Positions 30,175-40,905 of a stretch of DNA of 64,000 nucleotides are shown one piece after another. The translations under genes and the position numbers were made by a program. Every line of letters starts with the position of its first letter. Position 1 is the stretch's first letter. A model generated the notes under the pieces. It worked only from the letters and a program-made list of their open reading frames with translations. It was not told the DNA's origin and did not search any database. This DNA comes from Bedellia somnulentella (lineage: Eukaryota > Arthropoda > Insecta > Lepidoptera > Bedelliidae): assembly GCA_963576735.1 (NCBI GenBank), contig CAUYWD010000280.1, positions 1 through 64,000 of the forward strand, written 5' to 3'.

Positions 30175-30176
30175 TG
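30172..30176 (+). promoter_or_regulatory. TAATG stop-start coupling, unit D
   Basis: The ORF1 TAA overlaps the ORF2 ATG by one base. Confidence 0.85.
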
Positions 30177-30760
30177 GCCACGAGGTTCCTTCAAGCGAAT
30201 CTAAACCACTGCGCTTGCGCGCAGGACCTTTTCCTGCAAAGCATGGCGCAGTGGTCAATCAAAGTTGGTTTAGTCTCGGAGCCATACTTCGTCCCAGCAA
30301 GGGACAATTGGGTGTCGGACTTAGACGGCGTGGCGGCTATTGTCATCTCGGGAGCTGCTGGCTTGCAGCTCAGGGATGTGACTCGAAGTTGTAATGTACA
30401 TTTTGTGTTATGTATGTGAGATGTGGAACAGTTCATGATGTTTGACTTACCTTTTTTATCAGACACTTATTCTGAAAAGGATTTAGGGAATTTAATGTAA
30501 ACCACGTTTTACACACATATTTTTATTATTATTTCACACTATGTAATACACATTTAAATTGCACGACACATTTTGAACACACACACCATTTTCACTACAC
30601 TGCCGTTATTTTTATTCACAATATAGATATTAGTAGTACATTCTCAATCTCAACTCATTTATCTTTTAGCCTATGTCCAATCGCTTCCAGATTTTTCTCG
30701 AAAATAATTATTTTGACAATATTGTTTGCTGTCAGATAATTATTTCTTAATTTCAAAATT

Positions 30761-33700
30761 AAGTAGCTGTGTAGTGCCGGCTTAGAATAGCACTACCCCA
30801 TCTCTTCCCGTGGGTGTCGTAGAAGTCGACTAAGGGACTAGGGCTTTTCCATCTTCGCTCTTACACCAATCCAAGGTCTGCCGCGCCGAGGGATGCATGG
30901 CCAGGGGTGAGCCTGGTCGCTAGCGTGCCGCCGTCCCGGAGCTTGGTGCACTCCGGGTACTAAATAACCTTACCTAGTCAAGCGGGGCTCTGGCTAGGTG
31001 GACAGTTTACTTCCCTTGCTTCTCGTGGGTCCAATATGTGTTCAAATTTTAGTAAACACGGAGGCGGCGATGTAGCTCGCCACTCATCACGCCATGGTTG
31101 CTCACGGGGCGAAAAGTGGGCTAAAGAGACCCGCTTCAGTACGATGAATGTATGTGGAGGAATGTTTGAAAAATTAGATGAAGTATGTATGATTATGAAT
31201 GAAAGAAAACTGGATTTTCTTTGTGTAAATGAGACGAAGCGTAAGGGAAAGGAAGTTTCACAACTTGGCAACATTACAGCAATCTGGTCTGGAGTCGCTG
31301 ACAGTGACCGAGCTTGCCAAGGAGTGGGACTTCTGATATCTGAAAGGATGGCTCAGTGTATGAAAGATTACGAATGTGTGAGTCCAAGGCTCCTGTGGAT
31401 TAAGGTGAAATTGGGACTAGTCCGGATGCGCATAATTTGCGTATGCGCTCCGGACATGTCTAAATCCCTATCCGAGAGGGAGGAGTTTTGGAATCTGTTA
31501 GACGATGTTGTGAATGGGTGTGATCAGAATGAGAGACTTGTAATGTTAGGAGATTTTAATGGCTGGGTTGGTGTGTCACGCAACGGTTGCGAAAGAGTTT
31601 TAGGAAAGTTTGGTGATCAAAGGGTAAATGAGAATGGTGAGAAATTGATTGAGGTATGTTTGGAGAGGAATCTTTGTGTTACAAACACGTTGTTTAAGCA
31701 CAAAGATATCCATATGTATACAAGACAGAGGGGAAGCGAGAGAAGTATGATTGATTTTGTGATAGTTGATGAAAGGCTGAGAGCAAAAGTTGTTGACACC
31801 AGGGTCTATAGGGGCACGAACGTTAGCACAGATCACTTTCTCGTTATATCACGATTAAGGGGTCTGTGCACGCGTTGGCGTCACAGGCCTAAAGTGTCAA
31901 CAACGGATTTTGCGAGAATAAAAGTAGAAAAACTGCAAGAAGATGAAAATATCAGAGATGAATACTTGAGGAAATTGGATGATAGACTAAGTTGCGTGGA
32001 GATGAGGGATGAAATGGAAATAGAAGAAGTATGGGATGTGCTCAAATCGACGATGGTTGAATGTGCGACGGAAGTATGTGGAGTGTGTAAAAGGTCAAAT
32101 AGACCACCAACAAGTTGGTGGGATAAAGTTGTGAAAGAGGCGGTTGGAGATAAGAAGAAAGCGTGGTTAGATTTACTAGCGATTAAAGCTAGTAAACGGA
32201 TGGATGCGAGTGTAACTGACGATGTAGTGCAGAAAAGTGAAGATGAATATAAGAGAGTTAAGAATGAGGTAAAGAAGAAAATAGAAAAGAAAAAGCGGGA
32301 TTTGCAAGAGTGGTGTGAGAGGAAACTTTCTGATAATTTCCGGAATAACCAAAAGTTATTCTGGAAGTATATCCGGAAAGAAAAGGGAGTTTCCCAAAAC
32401 ACGAGAGTGAGTGTAATAAGAGATGAACAGGGTGAATTGGCGACGGATGAAAGTAGCATGAAACGGGTATGGAAGAATTATTTTGAGGGACTGTTTGAGA
32501 AAGAGGATGCATCCATTTCTTTGCCAATCGACAGTAATGTTGATTGGAACGGGGAGATGGGTGAATTTAGTGACAGCGAGATTAGTATGGAAGAAATAAT
32601 GAAAGCAATGAAAAGCATGAAATTAGGGAAGGCGGCAGGGTATGATAGGATTACTATCGAAATGCTGAGGGCTGGTAAAGGGTTGGTGGCTTCTTGGTTG
32701 CACTTCCTTTTCCAAAAATGCTGGTCGAGTGGCAAAGTTCCACGAGACTGGTGCAAGGCGGTGATTGTGCCTCTATATAAAGGAAAGGGGTCACACCAAG
32801 AGGCTAAAAACTACCGCGGCATCAGCTTACTCAGCATTGTTGGTAAATTGTATGCTAAGGTACTGATTGAAAGAGTGATGAATGAAACTGATGAGAAAAT
32901 ATGGGATGTGCAAGCGGGATTTAGAAAAGGAATGGGATGTATGGGTCAAATCTTCTCTCTAAGGAGCATCACTGAAAAGTTTTTAGCTAAGAACCAAAAG
33001 GTGTATTGCTCCTTCATTGATTTAGAGAAGGCGTATGATAGGGTGGTAAGAAAGTGTTTATGGGAGGTGTTATCCAAGTTCGGTTTGGGGAGTCAACTTA
33101 TACGTGCATTGGTATCACTTTATGAGGATTCTAGTGCATGTGTAAGAGTAAACGGGGAAAACACTGACTGGTTCGGAATCTCTAGGGGTGTCCGACAGGG
33201 ATGTGTAGCTTCTCCGTGGCTCTTCAATTTGTTCATGGATGACTGTTTGACAGAGTTGCGTGAAAGTGATTATGGACTAAGGATGGGTGGATTCATCATT
33301 AAATGCCTCTTGTATGCTGACGATCAAGTGCTACTTGCATCATCGGCAGAAGAGTTGCAAGAGATGATGAATATTGCATGTGAGTCTTTTGTAAGAAAGG
33401 GAATGAGGGTGAATGTGGATAAGACCAAAACGATGGTTTTTGAGAGACAGGAAGATGTGACAGAATGCGTGATTGCGATTGATGGTAAGGATGTGGAACA
33501 GGTGAAGGAGTTTGTATATCTGGGAAGTTTGTTTACAAGGGATGGAAAATGTGATGAAGACATTGAAAGAAGAGTGAAAAAGGGTAATGCGGTAAATGGA
33601 GCAATGAATAGCCTAATGATCAGTCAAACGGTGTCTGAAAAGGCCCGAATGGCTGTGCATGATGCTGTTCTTGTTCCTACGCTTATGTATGGAAGCGAAT

Positions 33701-34168
33701 GTTGGGTGTGGCAGAAGAAGCATGAGAGCAGAGTGAACGCAGTAGAGATGAGGTCCCTCAGAAAAATTTTTAATGTTAGATTATGTGACCGAGTGAGAAA
33801 TAGTGTTATTCGTGAAAAGTGTGGTGTGAAAGATGATATTGTAAGAAAGATAGAAAAAGGAATGTTGAGATGGTTTGGGCACATAGAGAGGATGGATGAT
33901 AGAAAATTGGTAAAAGGGATCTATAGAGCTAGTGTGGATGGTAATGTTAGTAGAGGACGACCACGGAGAACACACTTGGACCAAATTGAGAGTGTGCTCA
34001 AAAAGGCTGGCGTCCGAAGTATGAAGAATAAAAGAGCATGTATGAAAAGATTGATGGATGTAAACGAAGCTAGAGAGGTTTGTCAGGATCGTGCGAAGTG
34101 GCGATCAATAGTCTCTGCCTACCCCAATGGGAACTAATGGCGTGAGTATATGTATGTATGTATGTATG
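30761..34168 (+). mobile_element. Full-length RTE-clade non-LTR retrotransposon
   Basis: Flanked by the 9-bp duplication TTCAAAATT (30752-30760 and 34169-34177). It begins AAGTAGCTGTGTAGTGCCGG and ends in a (TATG)n microsatellite tail, as RTE elements do. It has one intact long ORF. The target is the solo LTR, so it is the youngest of the three nested layers here. Confidence 0.9.
31036..34137 (+). CDS. RTE endonuclease/reverse transcriptase
   Basis: A 1033-residue protein that would nick target DNA and copy the element RNA. The AP endonuclease domain lies in residues 30-275: TMNVCGG, VNETKRKGK (catalytic Glu), GDFNGWVG (about 172), RSMIDFVIVD, STDHFLV. A lysine-rich linker follows. Reverse transcriptase motifs are IDLEKAYDRV (about 660), GVRQGCVASPWLFN (about 716) and LYADDQVLLA (about 759-768), followed by VYLGSLFTRDGKCDEDI, GSECWVW and WFGHIERM typical of RTE thumbs. 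There is no ORF1. Initiation is taken as the first Met; initiation nearer TMNVCGG is possible. No stops or frameshifts, so it may be active. Confidence 0.92.
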   Translation: MCSNFSKHGGGDVARHSSRHGCSRGEKWAKETRFSTMNVCGGMFEKLDEVCMIMNERKLDFLCVNETKRKGKEVSQLGNITAIWSGVADSDRACQGVGLLISERMAQCMKDYECVSPRLLWIKVKLGLVRMRIICVCAPDMSKSLSEREEFWNLLDDVVNGCDQNERLVMLGDFNGWVGVSRNGCERVLGKFGDQRVNENGEKLIEVCLERNLCVTNTLFKHKDIHMYTRQRGSERSMIDFVIVDERLRAKVVDTRVYRGTNVSTDHFLVISRLRGLCTRWRHRPKVSTTDFARIKVEKLQEDENIRDEYLRKLDDRLSCVEMRDEMEIEEVWDVLKSTMVECATEVCGVCKRSNRPPTSWWDKVVKEAVGDKKKAWLDLLAIKASKRMDASVTDDVVQKSEDEYKRVKNEVKKKIEKKKRDLQEWCERKLSDNFRNNQKLFWKYIRKEKGVSQNTRVSVIRDEQGELATDESSMKRVWKNYFEGLFEKEDASISLPIDSNVDWNGEMGEFSDSEISMEEIMKAMKSMKLGKAAGYDRITIEMLRAGKGLVASWLHFLFQKCWSSGKVPRDWCKAVIVPLYKGKGSHQEAKNYRGISLLSIVGKLYAKVLIERVMNETDEKIWDVQAGFRKGMGCMGQIFSLRSITEKFLAKNQKVYCSFIDLEKAYDRVVRKCLWEVLSKFGLGSQLIRALVSLYEDSSACVRVNGENTDWFGISRGVRQGCVASPWLFNLFMDDCLTELRESDYGLRMGGFIIKCLLYADDQVLLASSAEELQEMMNIACESFVRKGMRVNVDKTKTMVFERQEDVTECVIAIDGKDVEQVKEFVYLGSLFTRDGKCDEDIERRVKKGNAVNGAMNSLMISQTVSEKARMAVHDAVLVPTLMYGSECWVWQKKHESRVNAVEMRSLRKIFNVRLCDRVRNSVIREKCGVKDDIVRKIEKGMLRWFGHIERMDDRKLVKGIYRASVDGNVSRGRPRRTHLDQIESVLKKAGVRSMKNKRACMKRLMDVNEAREVCQDRAKWRSIVSAYPNGN

Positions 34169-37100
34169 TTCAAAATTGGCTGAGAGCCATTAGTTTTCTG
34201 CAAGAAGGCTGCTAGTGTTAGGTTGTAGACTTACAACTTACTTAATTTAATTTTCTAAATTTTTGTTAAATTTTAATATGAATGTATTGTTTAATATTGT
34301 AAGTGGATAGATTAATGTTCTTAATTTATCGTTTTTCCTAATTTGTTTTCTAATATATAATTCTAAATCATTCAAAATCCCTCCTTGTAATTTAGACTAC
34401 TTTCTTTGATACCTCCTTTAAGGAATATTTGTTATTTCAAAATTTTAAATTTGTCATGCTTGTTCGCAGATGTTGGTATATATTCAGCTCCTGGGGCGAT
34501 GGGTGGATCATTCTGAAACAAGATTGGAATTGGACACTAAAGACCCATTACCGAAGTCGATATTAATCATTATTTTTGGAAGAAATTGAAAGAACGGGAG
34601 ATATTCTGGACTGATTTTATTCATACCCGTTTGGAAAAGCAGCCCCTTATTCCCGAGCTGCCCCTCTTTTCTTCGAAGTAAGCTTCACGGAGCCGCAGCC
34701 CCTTCTTCAGCTGCCTTTATCGACGGGCTTCCTGGAGTCGCAGCCCCTTTGTCTTCGAGCTGCATTCACCGACGGCCTATCCGGAGTCGCAACCAAGTTG
34801 GAATCACAACCCTCACTGTTGAGCCACCCATCGCAGCAGGAGCTGGTTTTAAAAGCTGAGTGCTTTTATATTATAATTTTGTTAAGTTAGGGGATTATTT
34901 TATTAGGAGTGTTTTTTAGTGTATTTTTTTTTTATTATTAAATATTGTTGTGATATATATATCTTTCATTTATTATCTAACCTTCCGTTTCCTTCTTTTT
35001 TTTTTCTTTAGTTATTTCTGGCTTCTGGGTACAGCATCCCAGGAGTTAGAAATAACGTTACAAGGTCACGGATTTGTTGCGGCGTTAGTGGGGGAGGAAG
35101 TCACAATCTCCTTATACTTCTCCCCCAACCGTCCGCTTGCTGACCTCGAAGTCTTGCTGAGCGATGTGGAAGCAGTGGTTCTCCGTAGCCGCCCTCGCCG
35201 GGTGCTGATCGTCGGGGATTTTAATGCCAAGTCAGTTGCTTGGGGTTCCCCGGCGACACATGCAAATGCATTCGGCGACGCTGTAGTTGAGTGGGCGACG
35301 GCTCTAGGTTTAGCTGTCGTCAACAGAGGATCGACACCCACGTGCGTGCGTCGCAACGGGAGTTCAATCGTCGATCTGACCTTTGCTACTCCCGAACTCT
35401 GGGCCCTGATCAAGGGCTGGAGGGTAATCACGGACGTGGAGACATTTTCGGATCATCGTTACATCCGATTCGATGTCTCCACGGCCCGTCAGACCGCCTC
35501 GTCTCGCGGTCCGTCGTTTAATGGGGGACCAAGATGGGCCCTCGGGAAGCTGGACAAGGAGCTCATGACTGAGGCGGCCATTGTCCAGTCATGGCTGACC
35601 GGTCCAGGACGGGCTGCCGACCTGAACGACGAGATGACGTGGTTCCGTGATGCCCTCACAGGGATCTGCGACGCATCGATGCCCCGCGCGGGCCCTATGG
35701 CTCCGAGACGGCGGGTGTACTGGTGGAACGCCGAAGTCGCGCAGTTGCGCGTAGCTTGCATTGCGGCAAAGCGCCAGTACACCCGTCACAGAAGAAGTGC
35801 GCGTCGGAACGAGGCCGAAGAGAACCGCCTCTACGACCTATTACGAGAGGCAAAACGGGCCCTTAAAGACTCTGTATTTAGGGCCAAAATTGCCTCAAAG
35901 AAGGAACTGCTGGAGACGCTCGACAATGACCCATGGGGGCGGCCGTATAGGATGGCGAGGCAGAGGCTTCGCCCCTGGGCACCCCCCCTAACGAGTAGTC
36001 TCCAGCCCAACGTCGTGGAGAGCGTGGTCTCGGCCTTGTTTCCGACGAGAGAGGAACACCCAGCCCCTGTCATGGGTGGGTATGTCGCGGCTGCGGAAGC
36101 TGAAGAGGTGGTGCCGGAGGTCACCGAGCCAGAGTTGGCAGTGGCCGTCAAGCGTCTACAGGCAAAGAAGACGGCCCCGGGCTTGGATGGTATCCCGGGG
36201 CAGGCCTGGGTGGTGGCGCTGAAGCCCTTCCTTGCCGAAAGGATGTGTAACCTGTTCTCCTTGTGCCTGGAGAGAAAAGTGTTTCCAGAGCCTTGGAGAA
36301 CGGGGAAATTGGTGTTGTTGCGCAAGGAGGGGCGCCCCGCCGACTCACTTGAGCCCTCGGCGTTCCGGCCCATCGTTTTGCTCGACGAGGTGGGAAAGCT
36401 CTTAGAGCGGATATTGTCCTCCCGCATCGTCGGGCATTTGGAGGAGACTGGTCCGAACCTATCGGACCAGCAATTCGGCTTCCGCGGCTGCCGCTCAGCG
36501 GTCGATGCGGTGCAATGCGTCCGTGATATAGCGGACGAGGCGGTCTCGCAGGGCGAGGTGGTGCTGGCAACCTCTTTGGACATAAAGAATGCCTTCAACA
36601 CCTTGCCCTATTCGTGCATAAGGGAGGCACTTATCTATCACCAAGTGCCTCCCTATTTGAGGGAAATTTTCGGGTCGTACCTCTCGAACCGGCAAATCAC
36701 TTATCCGGTTCGGGAGGGGTGGTGTCGTCGCGAAGTTACGTGCGGTGTTCCGCAGGGGTCTGTTTTAGGCCCGCTCCTGTGGAACATCGGGTATGATTGG
36801 GTTCTGCGCGGCGCCAACCTCTGGGGTGTCCAGGTAGTGTGTTACGCTGATGACACCCTGGTTACGGCTCGAGGGAAAACGTTTCGCGAGGCCGCCATCC
36901 GGGCTACGGCTGGCGTGGCCCAGGTGGTGCACCGCATCAAACTGTTGGGCCTAGAAGTGGCTCTGAATAAATCCGAGGCCATGTGATTTCATGGGCCTCG
37001 GAATCGCCCGCCGGTGGACTCCGCCATAGTAGTGGGCGGGGTGAGGATTGCCGTCGAGACAACGCTACATTATCTGGGTTTAATTCTCGACGGCCGTTGG

Positions 37101-38275
37101 ATCTTCCGCGCCCACTTTGAGCGCCTGGGGCCGAGATTGATAGTGGCAGCAGCGGCTCTTTGTAAGCTGCTGCCAAACCTGGGGGGCCCCAGGTCAGGTT
37201 GCAGGCAGCTATATGCGGGGGTCGTGCGGTCGATGGCCATGTACGGCGCCCCGATATGGGCTGACACCCTTGATGGGCCAAACGCGGCGCTGCTTCATGC
37301 GCCTCAAAGGCTCATGGCCACTAGGGTGTCGAGAGGCTACCGCACAGTCTCTCGCGAGGCTGCCTGCCTGATGGCGGGGTCGATGCCGTGGGACCTAGAC
37401 GCGAAAGTTCGCGCGTCGACGTTCCACTGGCGGAAGGAACGGCGGGCTCAGGGCCACTGGCCCACGCAGAAGGAAACGGCTGCCTACCGCTTGGAGGTGC
37501 AGGCAGTCGCCCTCGAGGCTTGGGCGCTAAGGCTTGCTGTGCCTAGCGCCGGGCATAGGACGGTGGAGGCGATTCTCCCCGTCTTCGAGCAGTGGTTGCA
37601 GCGGGGACACGGAGCTCTCAGCTTCCGGCTTACACAGATGCTGACAGGGCATGGATGCTTCGGTAGGTATCTGTGGAGGCTGGGTAGGGAGCAGTCTGCC
37701 CGTTGCCACCACTGCGCGGTGTGTCCGGAGGACACGGCCCAGCATACCTTGGAGGTGTGCCCGGCCTGGAGTGGAGAGAGGGCGATTCTCCAAGCGGAGA
37801 TCGGCCCCGATTTGTCGTTGGGGGCCGTTGTGGCGGCCATGGTCGATAGGTCGTCTGCGTGGGCTGCGGTGGCCTCCTTCTGCGAGACTGTTATGCTTGC
37901 GAAGGAGGCCGCCGAGAGAGAGAGGGAGATTGCGGACCCAGCTCGGAGGAGGGTCCGCCGCCGCGGTGTTCGACACTAGCGTCCATTAGGACGTGAAGCC
38001 CCGTTAGTGTAGTCACGAATCTGCCTAGCGGGGTTTCAGAGGCAGGGGGTACTCAGAGTGAGGGCTTCTGGGTGCCCATCAAAACCTGCCTCGAGAATGG
38101 CGGAGGCTCAAGGTGGTGGCTTTGAGTCTCCGAAGAAGAAGAGGGCAAAAAAGGAGGGGCTTTATCTTACCCCTCCCGAGATGTGCGCCGTTAGGCGTGG
38201 TGCGCGGGACCGATGGTAGTCTTCCTCGGGTGTTCCCCGTTGGTCCCGCACTAAATGCACCTGAGTTGGCCACCC

Positions 38276-38354
38276 GTGGGGTTTTAGTCAGTAGAAGTCT
38301 GACATATCCCCGTCGCACCCTCATGCGGCGGGGAATCCATGAGGATTTCCCCAC
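38276..38354 (+). promoter_or_regulatory. SART 3' UTR terminal structure, unit D
   Basis: GTGGGG...CCCCAC closing stem, GTCAG...CTGAC hairpin and a CCGTCGC/GCGGCGG hairpin, then poly(A). Confidence 0.65.
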
Positions 38355-38373
38355 GTAAAAAAAAAAAAAAAAA

Positions 38374-38392
38374 GGTTAGGTTAGGTTACGTT
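38374..38392 (+). repeat. Telomeric repeat spacer D/F
   Basis: 19 bp (GGTTA)n + GTT with one substitution (TTACGTT). Confidence 0.95.
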
Positions 38393-38472
38393 CCCCCACA
38401 CGGTGCAGCCTTGTCGTGGCGTGGGGGCTCAGTAGCCTCGGGCAATCCAGTCCGGGGTGAAGCTAATGTACC
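38393..38472 (+). ncRNA. HDV-like ribozyme fold, unit F
   Basis: P1 CCCCCAC/GTGGGGG, P2 GGTGC/GTACC, P3 GCC/GGC, P4 CCTCGG/CCGGGG, J4/2 GAAGCTAAT. Confidence 0.72.
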
Positions 38473-38749
38473 AAGAGTCCGCTTCTCTCCTCTGCTTCCA
38501 GAGCGAGCAGTAAGCGGACTGGAAGTAGTGGCACATTCCGATGTGCACGGCTTAGCCCCAGCGTTTGTCCATATTGGGCGGCTGGGGCGGGTGTTAGAAC
38601 CTGGCGTCTGTGTCGCAACGGTCGGCCAGGTTCTGTCTTTGTGGGGCGGCAGTGTCTTCATGATACTGCCGGCCAACCCGTAAGCCTACTTCGGTGGGTG
38701 GGGGTTAAGCTCGATGGTAGGCCGAGGGTAAAGCCTACCAAAACCAATA

Positions 38750-40903
38750 ATGGAACAGGCACTTTTTAAGAGATTTACCCAGGTGGGTCCCCGAAAGGGG
38801 GAATCCCACCCTTCCGCACCCGCGGAAGGCGCCCCCGCGTATTCTGGGGGGGGCAAAAAATGCCAAAACAACGACTATTGTGATCTCACTAAGGACTTAG
38901 AACTAAGCGACACAGCCGTAGAGTCAATGAGTGACAGCTCATATAACTCTACGGTGCAAGATGGGGATATCTTTGGCGTCGGGTCACCTACGGGTTCCCA
39001 GCGCAAAAGAACATTCGGTGGATCTGAGTCGGTTTCATCCGACTCAGACATGGATAAAGGAAGAGAGAGGACAAAAACCTCACTTAAAGCGCCGGCGAAG
39101 AGAGGGCGGGGCAGGCCACCCACAACCGGCCAATACGTGGGCATCGGCAAAGCGCGGGAACTGGCTGCTGCAGCGAAACGCGAGGATTTTATGCGGCAGG
39201 AAGCTGATGAGTTGACGGAAAGGATGGAGAGATATAACTCTTTGCAGAAGAAGAAACGAGCACAGGCTCTAGAAAATCCCATTCCGTCATCTGAGAAGAG
39301 TGCTAATGACTTAATGAGTACGGTACAGAAGGATATTGAAGCCATCCTAAATGTAGCCAACAAGTCGAAATCCCTGAAGGGCACATTTGTGAAGGTGTTG
39401 CGTAATGCGGCTACCTCTATTAAGGATTCCTCTGAGGCCATGCTGGAGAGGTCATCGTCTGATGAAACCGTCAGACTTCAGCAAGAAAATACTCGTCTTA
39501 AGAATGAGCTTCTCTCCATGAAGGCGAATAACGAGAGCATGCAACAGGAGCAAGCAGCACTCAGAAAGGAGCTTCAAGACCTGCAGGTGGAAGTTAGAAG
39601 TGGTGGCTCAAATACAGAGATAGGCGAGAACCTAGCTAGGTCAATCATGGTCCAAGTCGGGACCATGATGAATGCTAGGTTAGAGGCACTGGAGGAACGC
39701 CTCCTGCCAGAGAAACGCCTTAGGCCCCTTCTAGCAGCAGACAGAGTAGCCGGGAAGAAAGCTATCATTACTTCCAAGGTTCAACCCGCTCCAGTTTCTA
39801 AAGAGCCGAAGCAGACCAAGGGCAAAGGAAGGGGAAAAAAGAGCGCTCCGCCCCTTCCACAATCACAACCCGAATCAGTGGCTCAAGCTTCCGAGAATAC
39901 TGACTCTCACGTGTCTCGGACTCAACCAATGCCGAACGCGTCAACAACTCCCCCTGGGGAGACGTGGGCTACGGTTGTTCGTCGAGGGAAATCCAAACAG
40001 AAAGCAGGTGGCTCCGAGAAACCCCAAAATAAAGGGGCGGGAGGGGGTAAACAGCCCGCAAAACAGACGGCTAAGAAGCTAAAGGTGCCCCGCTCAGCCG
40101 CTGTGATTTTAACACTTAATGAGGATGCAATCGAAAATGGGGTATCTTACTCTAAAGTGTTACAGGAGGCCAGAAGTAGAATAAATACTACGGTTTTGGG
40201 AATCGGGCCAGTCAGAATCCGTACGGCTCTGACGGGGGCCAGAAAATTTGAAGTTTCTGGGGAGAAATCCTCAGAAAAAGCCGATGTTCTTGCAGGAAAG
40301 TTGAAGGAAATCTTTGCCCTGGAGCCGGTCAAAGTGTCTAGGCCAATAAAAATGAAAGACATCCGTTTAGTTGGTCTAGACGAATCGGTAACGACCGATG
40401 AAATAATAAGCGTCGTCGCGGATAAGGGTAAATGCGAGCCGGTTAATATAAAAGTAGGCCGAATCACTGAGGGACCTTGGGGAAATTCTTCTGTCCATAT
40501 CTGGGTCCCTTTGTTGTCCGCAAAACTGCTCCTACAGACGGGGCAAATACCTATAGGATGGGGTCTCTGTCGGGTGCAGCACCTACAAAAAAGAGTGCTG
40601 CGATGTTTTAAGTGCCTCGAAGTAGGCCATGTCCGAGCGCAGTGTGAGTCCACAGTAGACCGCAGTGATATTTGCTACCGCTGTGGTCTGCCAGGCCACA
40701 AAGCTGTAGACTGCGTCGGAAAACCTTGTTGTCCTGTCTGTAAGGCTAAAAATAAGAGGTTTGACCATACAGTGGGAGCTAAAACCTGTATGGCCAATAA
40801 GGAGACAAAGAGAGACAGAAAAACTGCGCCAGCAAAGGATATTCCGAATGTCGCTGAACATTCGGTCTGCGATCGTGAGGAGGAACCAATGGCTGTGAAT
40901 TAA
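38750..40903 (+). CDS. SART ORF1 protein, unit F (divergent)
   Basis: An intact 717-residue Gag-like protein with the same layout as D and E but strong divergence. It starts MEQALFKRFTQVGPRKGESH, then YSGGGKKC and GRGRPPTTGQYVGIGKAREL (about residue 125). A coiled coil follows (LQQENTRLKNELLSMKANNE, about 242-280), then NLARSIMVQVGTMMNARLEA, a GKGRGKKSAPP basic patch, WATVVRRGKS, and three knuckles (CFKCLEVGHVRAQC, CYRCGLPGHKAVDC, CPVCKAKNKRFDH...C). The most conserved part is the MVQVGTMMNARLEALEERLL block; the N-terminal acidic region is the least conserved. The stop TAA overlaps ORF2. Confidence 0.93.
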   Translation: MEQALFKRFTQVGPRKGESHPSAPAEGAPAYSGGGKKCQNNDYCDLTKDLELSDTAVESMSDSSYNSTVQDGDIFGVGSPTGSQRKRTFGGSESVSSDSDMDKGRERTKTSLKAPAKRGRGRPPTTGQYVGIGKARELAAAAKREDFMRQEADELTERMERYNSLQKKKRAQALENPIPSSEKSANDLMSTVQKDIEAILNVANKSKSLKGTFVKVLRNAATSIKDSSEAMLERSSSDETVRLQQENTRLKNELLSMKANNESMQQEQAALRKELQDLQVEVRSGGSNTEIGENLARSIMVQVGTMMNARLEALEERLLPEKRLRPLLAADRVAGKKAIITSKVQPAPVSKEPKQTKGKGRGKKSAPPLPQSQPESVAQASENTDSHVSRTQPMPNASTTPPGETWATVVRRGKSKQKAGGSEKPQNKGAGGGKQPAKQTAKKLKVPRSAAVILTLNEDAIENGVSYSKVLQEARSRINTTVLGIGPVRIRTALTGARKFEVSGEKSSEKADVLAGKLKEIFALEPVKVSRPIKMKDIRLVGLDESVTTDEIISVVADKGKCEPVNIKVGRITEGPWGNSSVHIWVPLLSAKLLLQTGQIPIGWGLCRVQHLQKRVLRCFKCLEVGHVRAQCESTVDRSDICYRCGLPGHKAVDCVGKPCCPVCKAKNKRFDHTVGAKTCMANKETKRDRKTAPAKDIPNVAEHSVCDREEEPMAVN
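38782..38810 (+). promoter_or_regulatory. ORF1-start hairpin, unit F
   Basis: GGTGGG/CCCACC with CCCC-GAAA-GGGG. It is identical to C and E although the flanking protein sequence has diverged. Confidence 0.7.
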
Positions 40904-40905
40904 TG
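40901..40905 (+). promoter_or_regulatory. TAATG stop-start coupling, unit F
   Basis: ORF1 TAA and ORF2 ATG overlap by one base. Confidence 0.85.

Larger units (their letters stand above)
30390..35062. mobile_element. Solo LTR (about 1.26 kb) in SART D, containing an RTE
   Basis: Starts TGTAATG and ends CGTTACA. It is flanked by a 4-bp target duplication (AAGT 30386-30389, one mutation, and AGGT 35063-35066; uninterrupted copies read CTCGAGGTCAC). Excluding the RTE it spans 30390-30760 plus 34178-35062, 1256 bp, AT-rich and non-coding. TG...CA with a 4-bp duplication suggests a Ty3/Gypsy-type solo LTR; the family is unknown, and a short non-autonomous LTR element is the alternative. Confidence 0.65.
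30174..37979 (+). pseudogene. SART ORF2, unit D (split by LTR; one stop)
   Basis: Codons 1-72 (30174-30389) contain the endonuclease start with SEPYFVPARDNW. The frame continues at 35067 with HGFVAALVGEEV, GDFNAKS, SDHRYI, then reverse transcriptase LDIKNAF, GVPQGSVLGP, CYADDT, and the C-terminal zinc motif CHHCAVCPED...HTLEVC. Lesions are the nested LTR and TGA at 36984-36986, where every other copy has TGG (MWFHGP). An apparent ORF starting at 34950 that fuses LTR-derived residues to ORF2 is an artefact of the insertion. Confidence 0.9.
27415..38373 (+). mobile_element. SART unit D, interrupted by solo LTR and RTE
   Basis: Full-length apart from a nested insertion at 30390-35066 in ORF2. 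ORF1 is intact. ORF2 has, besides the insertion, a single TGG-to-TGA change. Removing the LTR and one AGGT duplicate leaves 3129 bp, the same ORF2 length as unit E, so no other indel is needed. Confidence 0.93.

Noticed and set aside
34950..36986. A 678-codon ORF starting MIYISFIYYLTF with a membrane-like N-terminus
   Set aside because: The first residues come from the solo LTR running into SART ORF2 in the same frame; the true ORF2 start is 30174.
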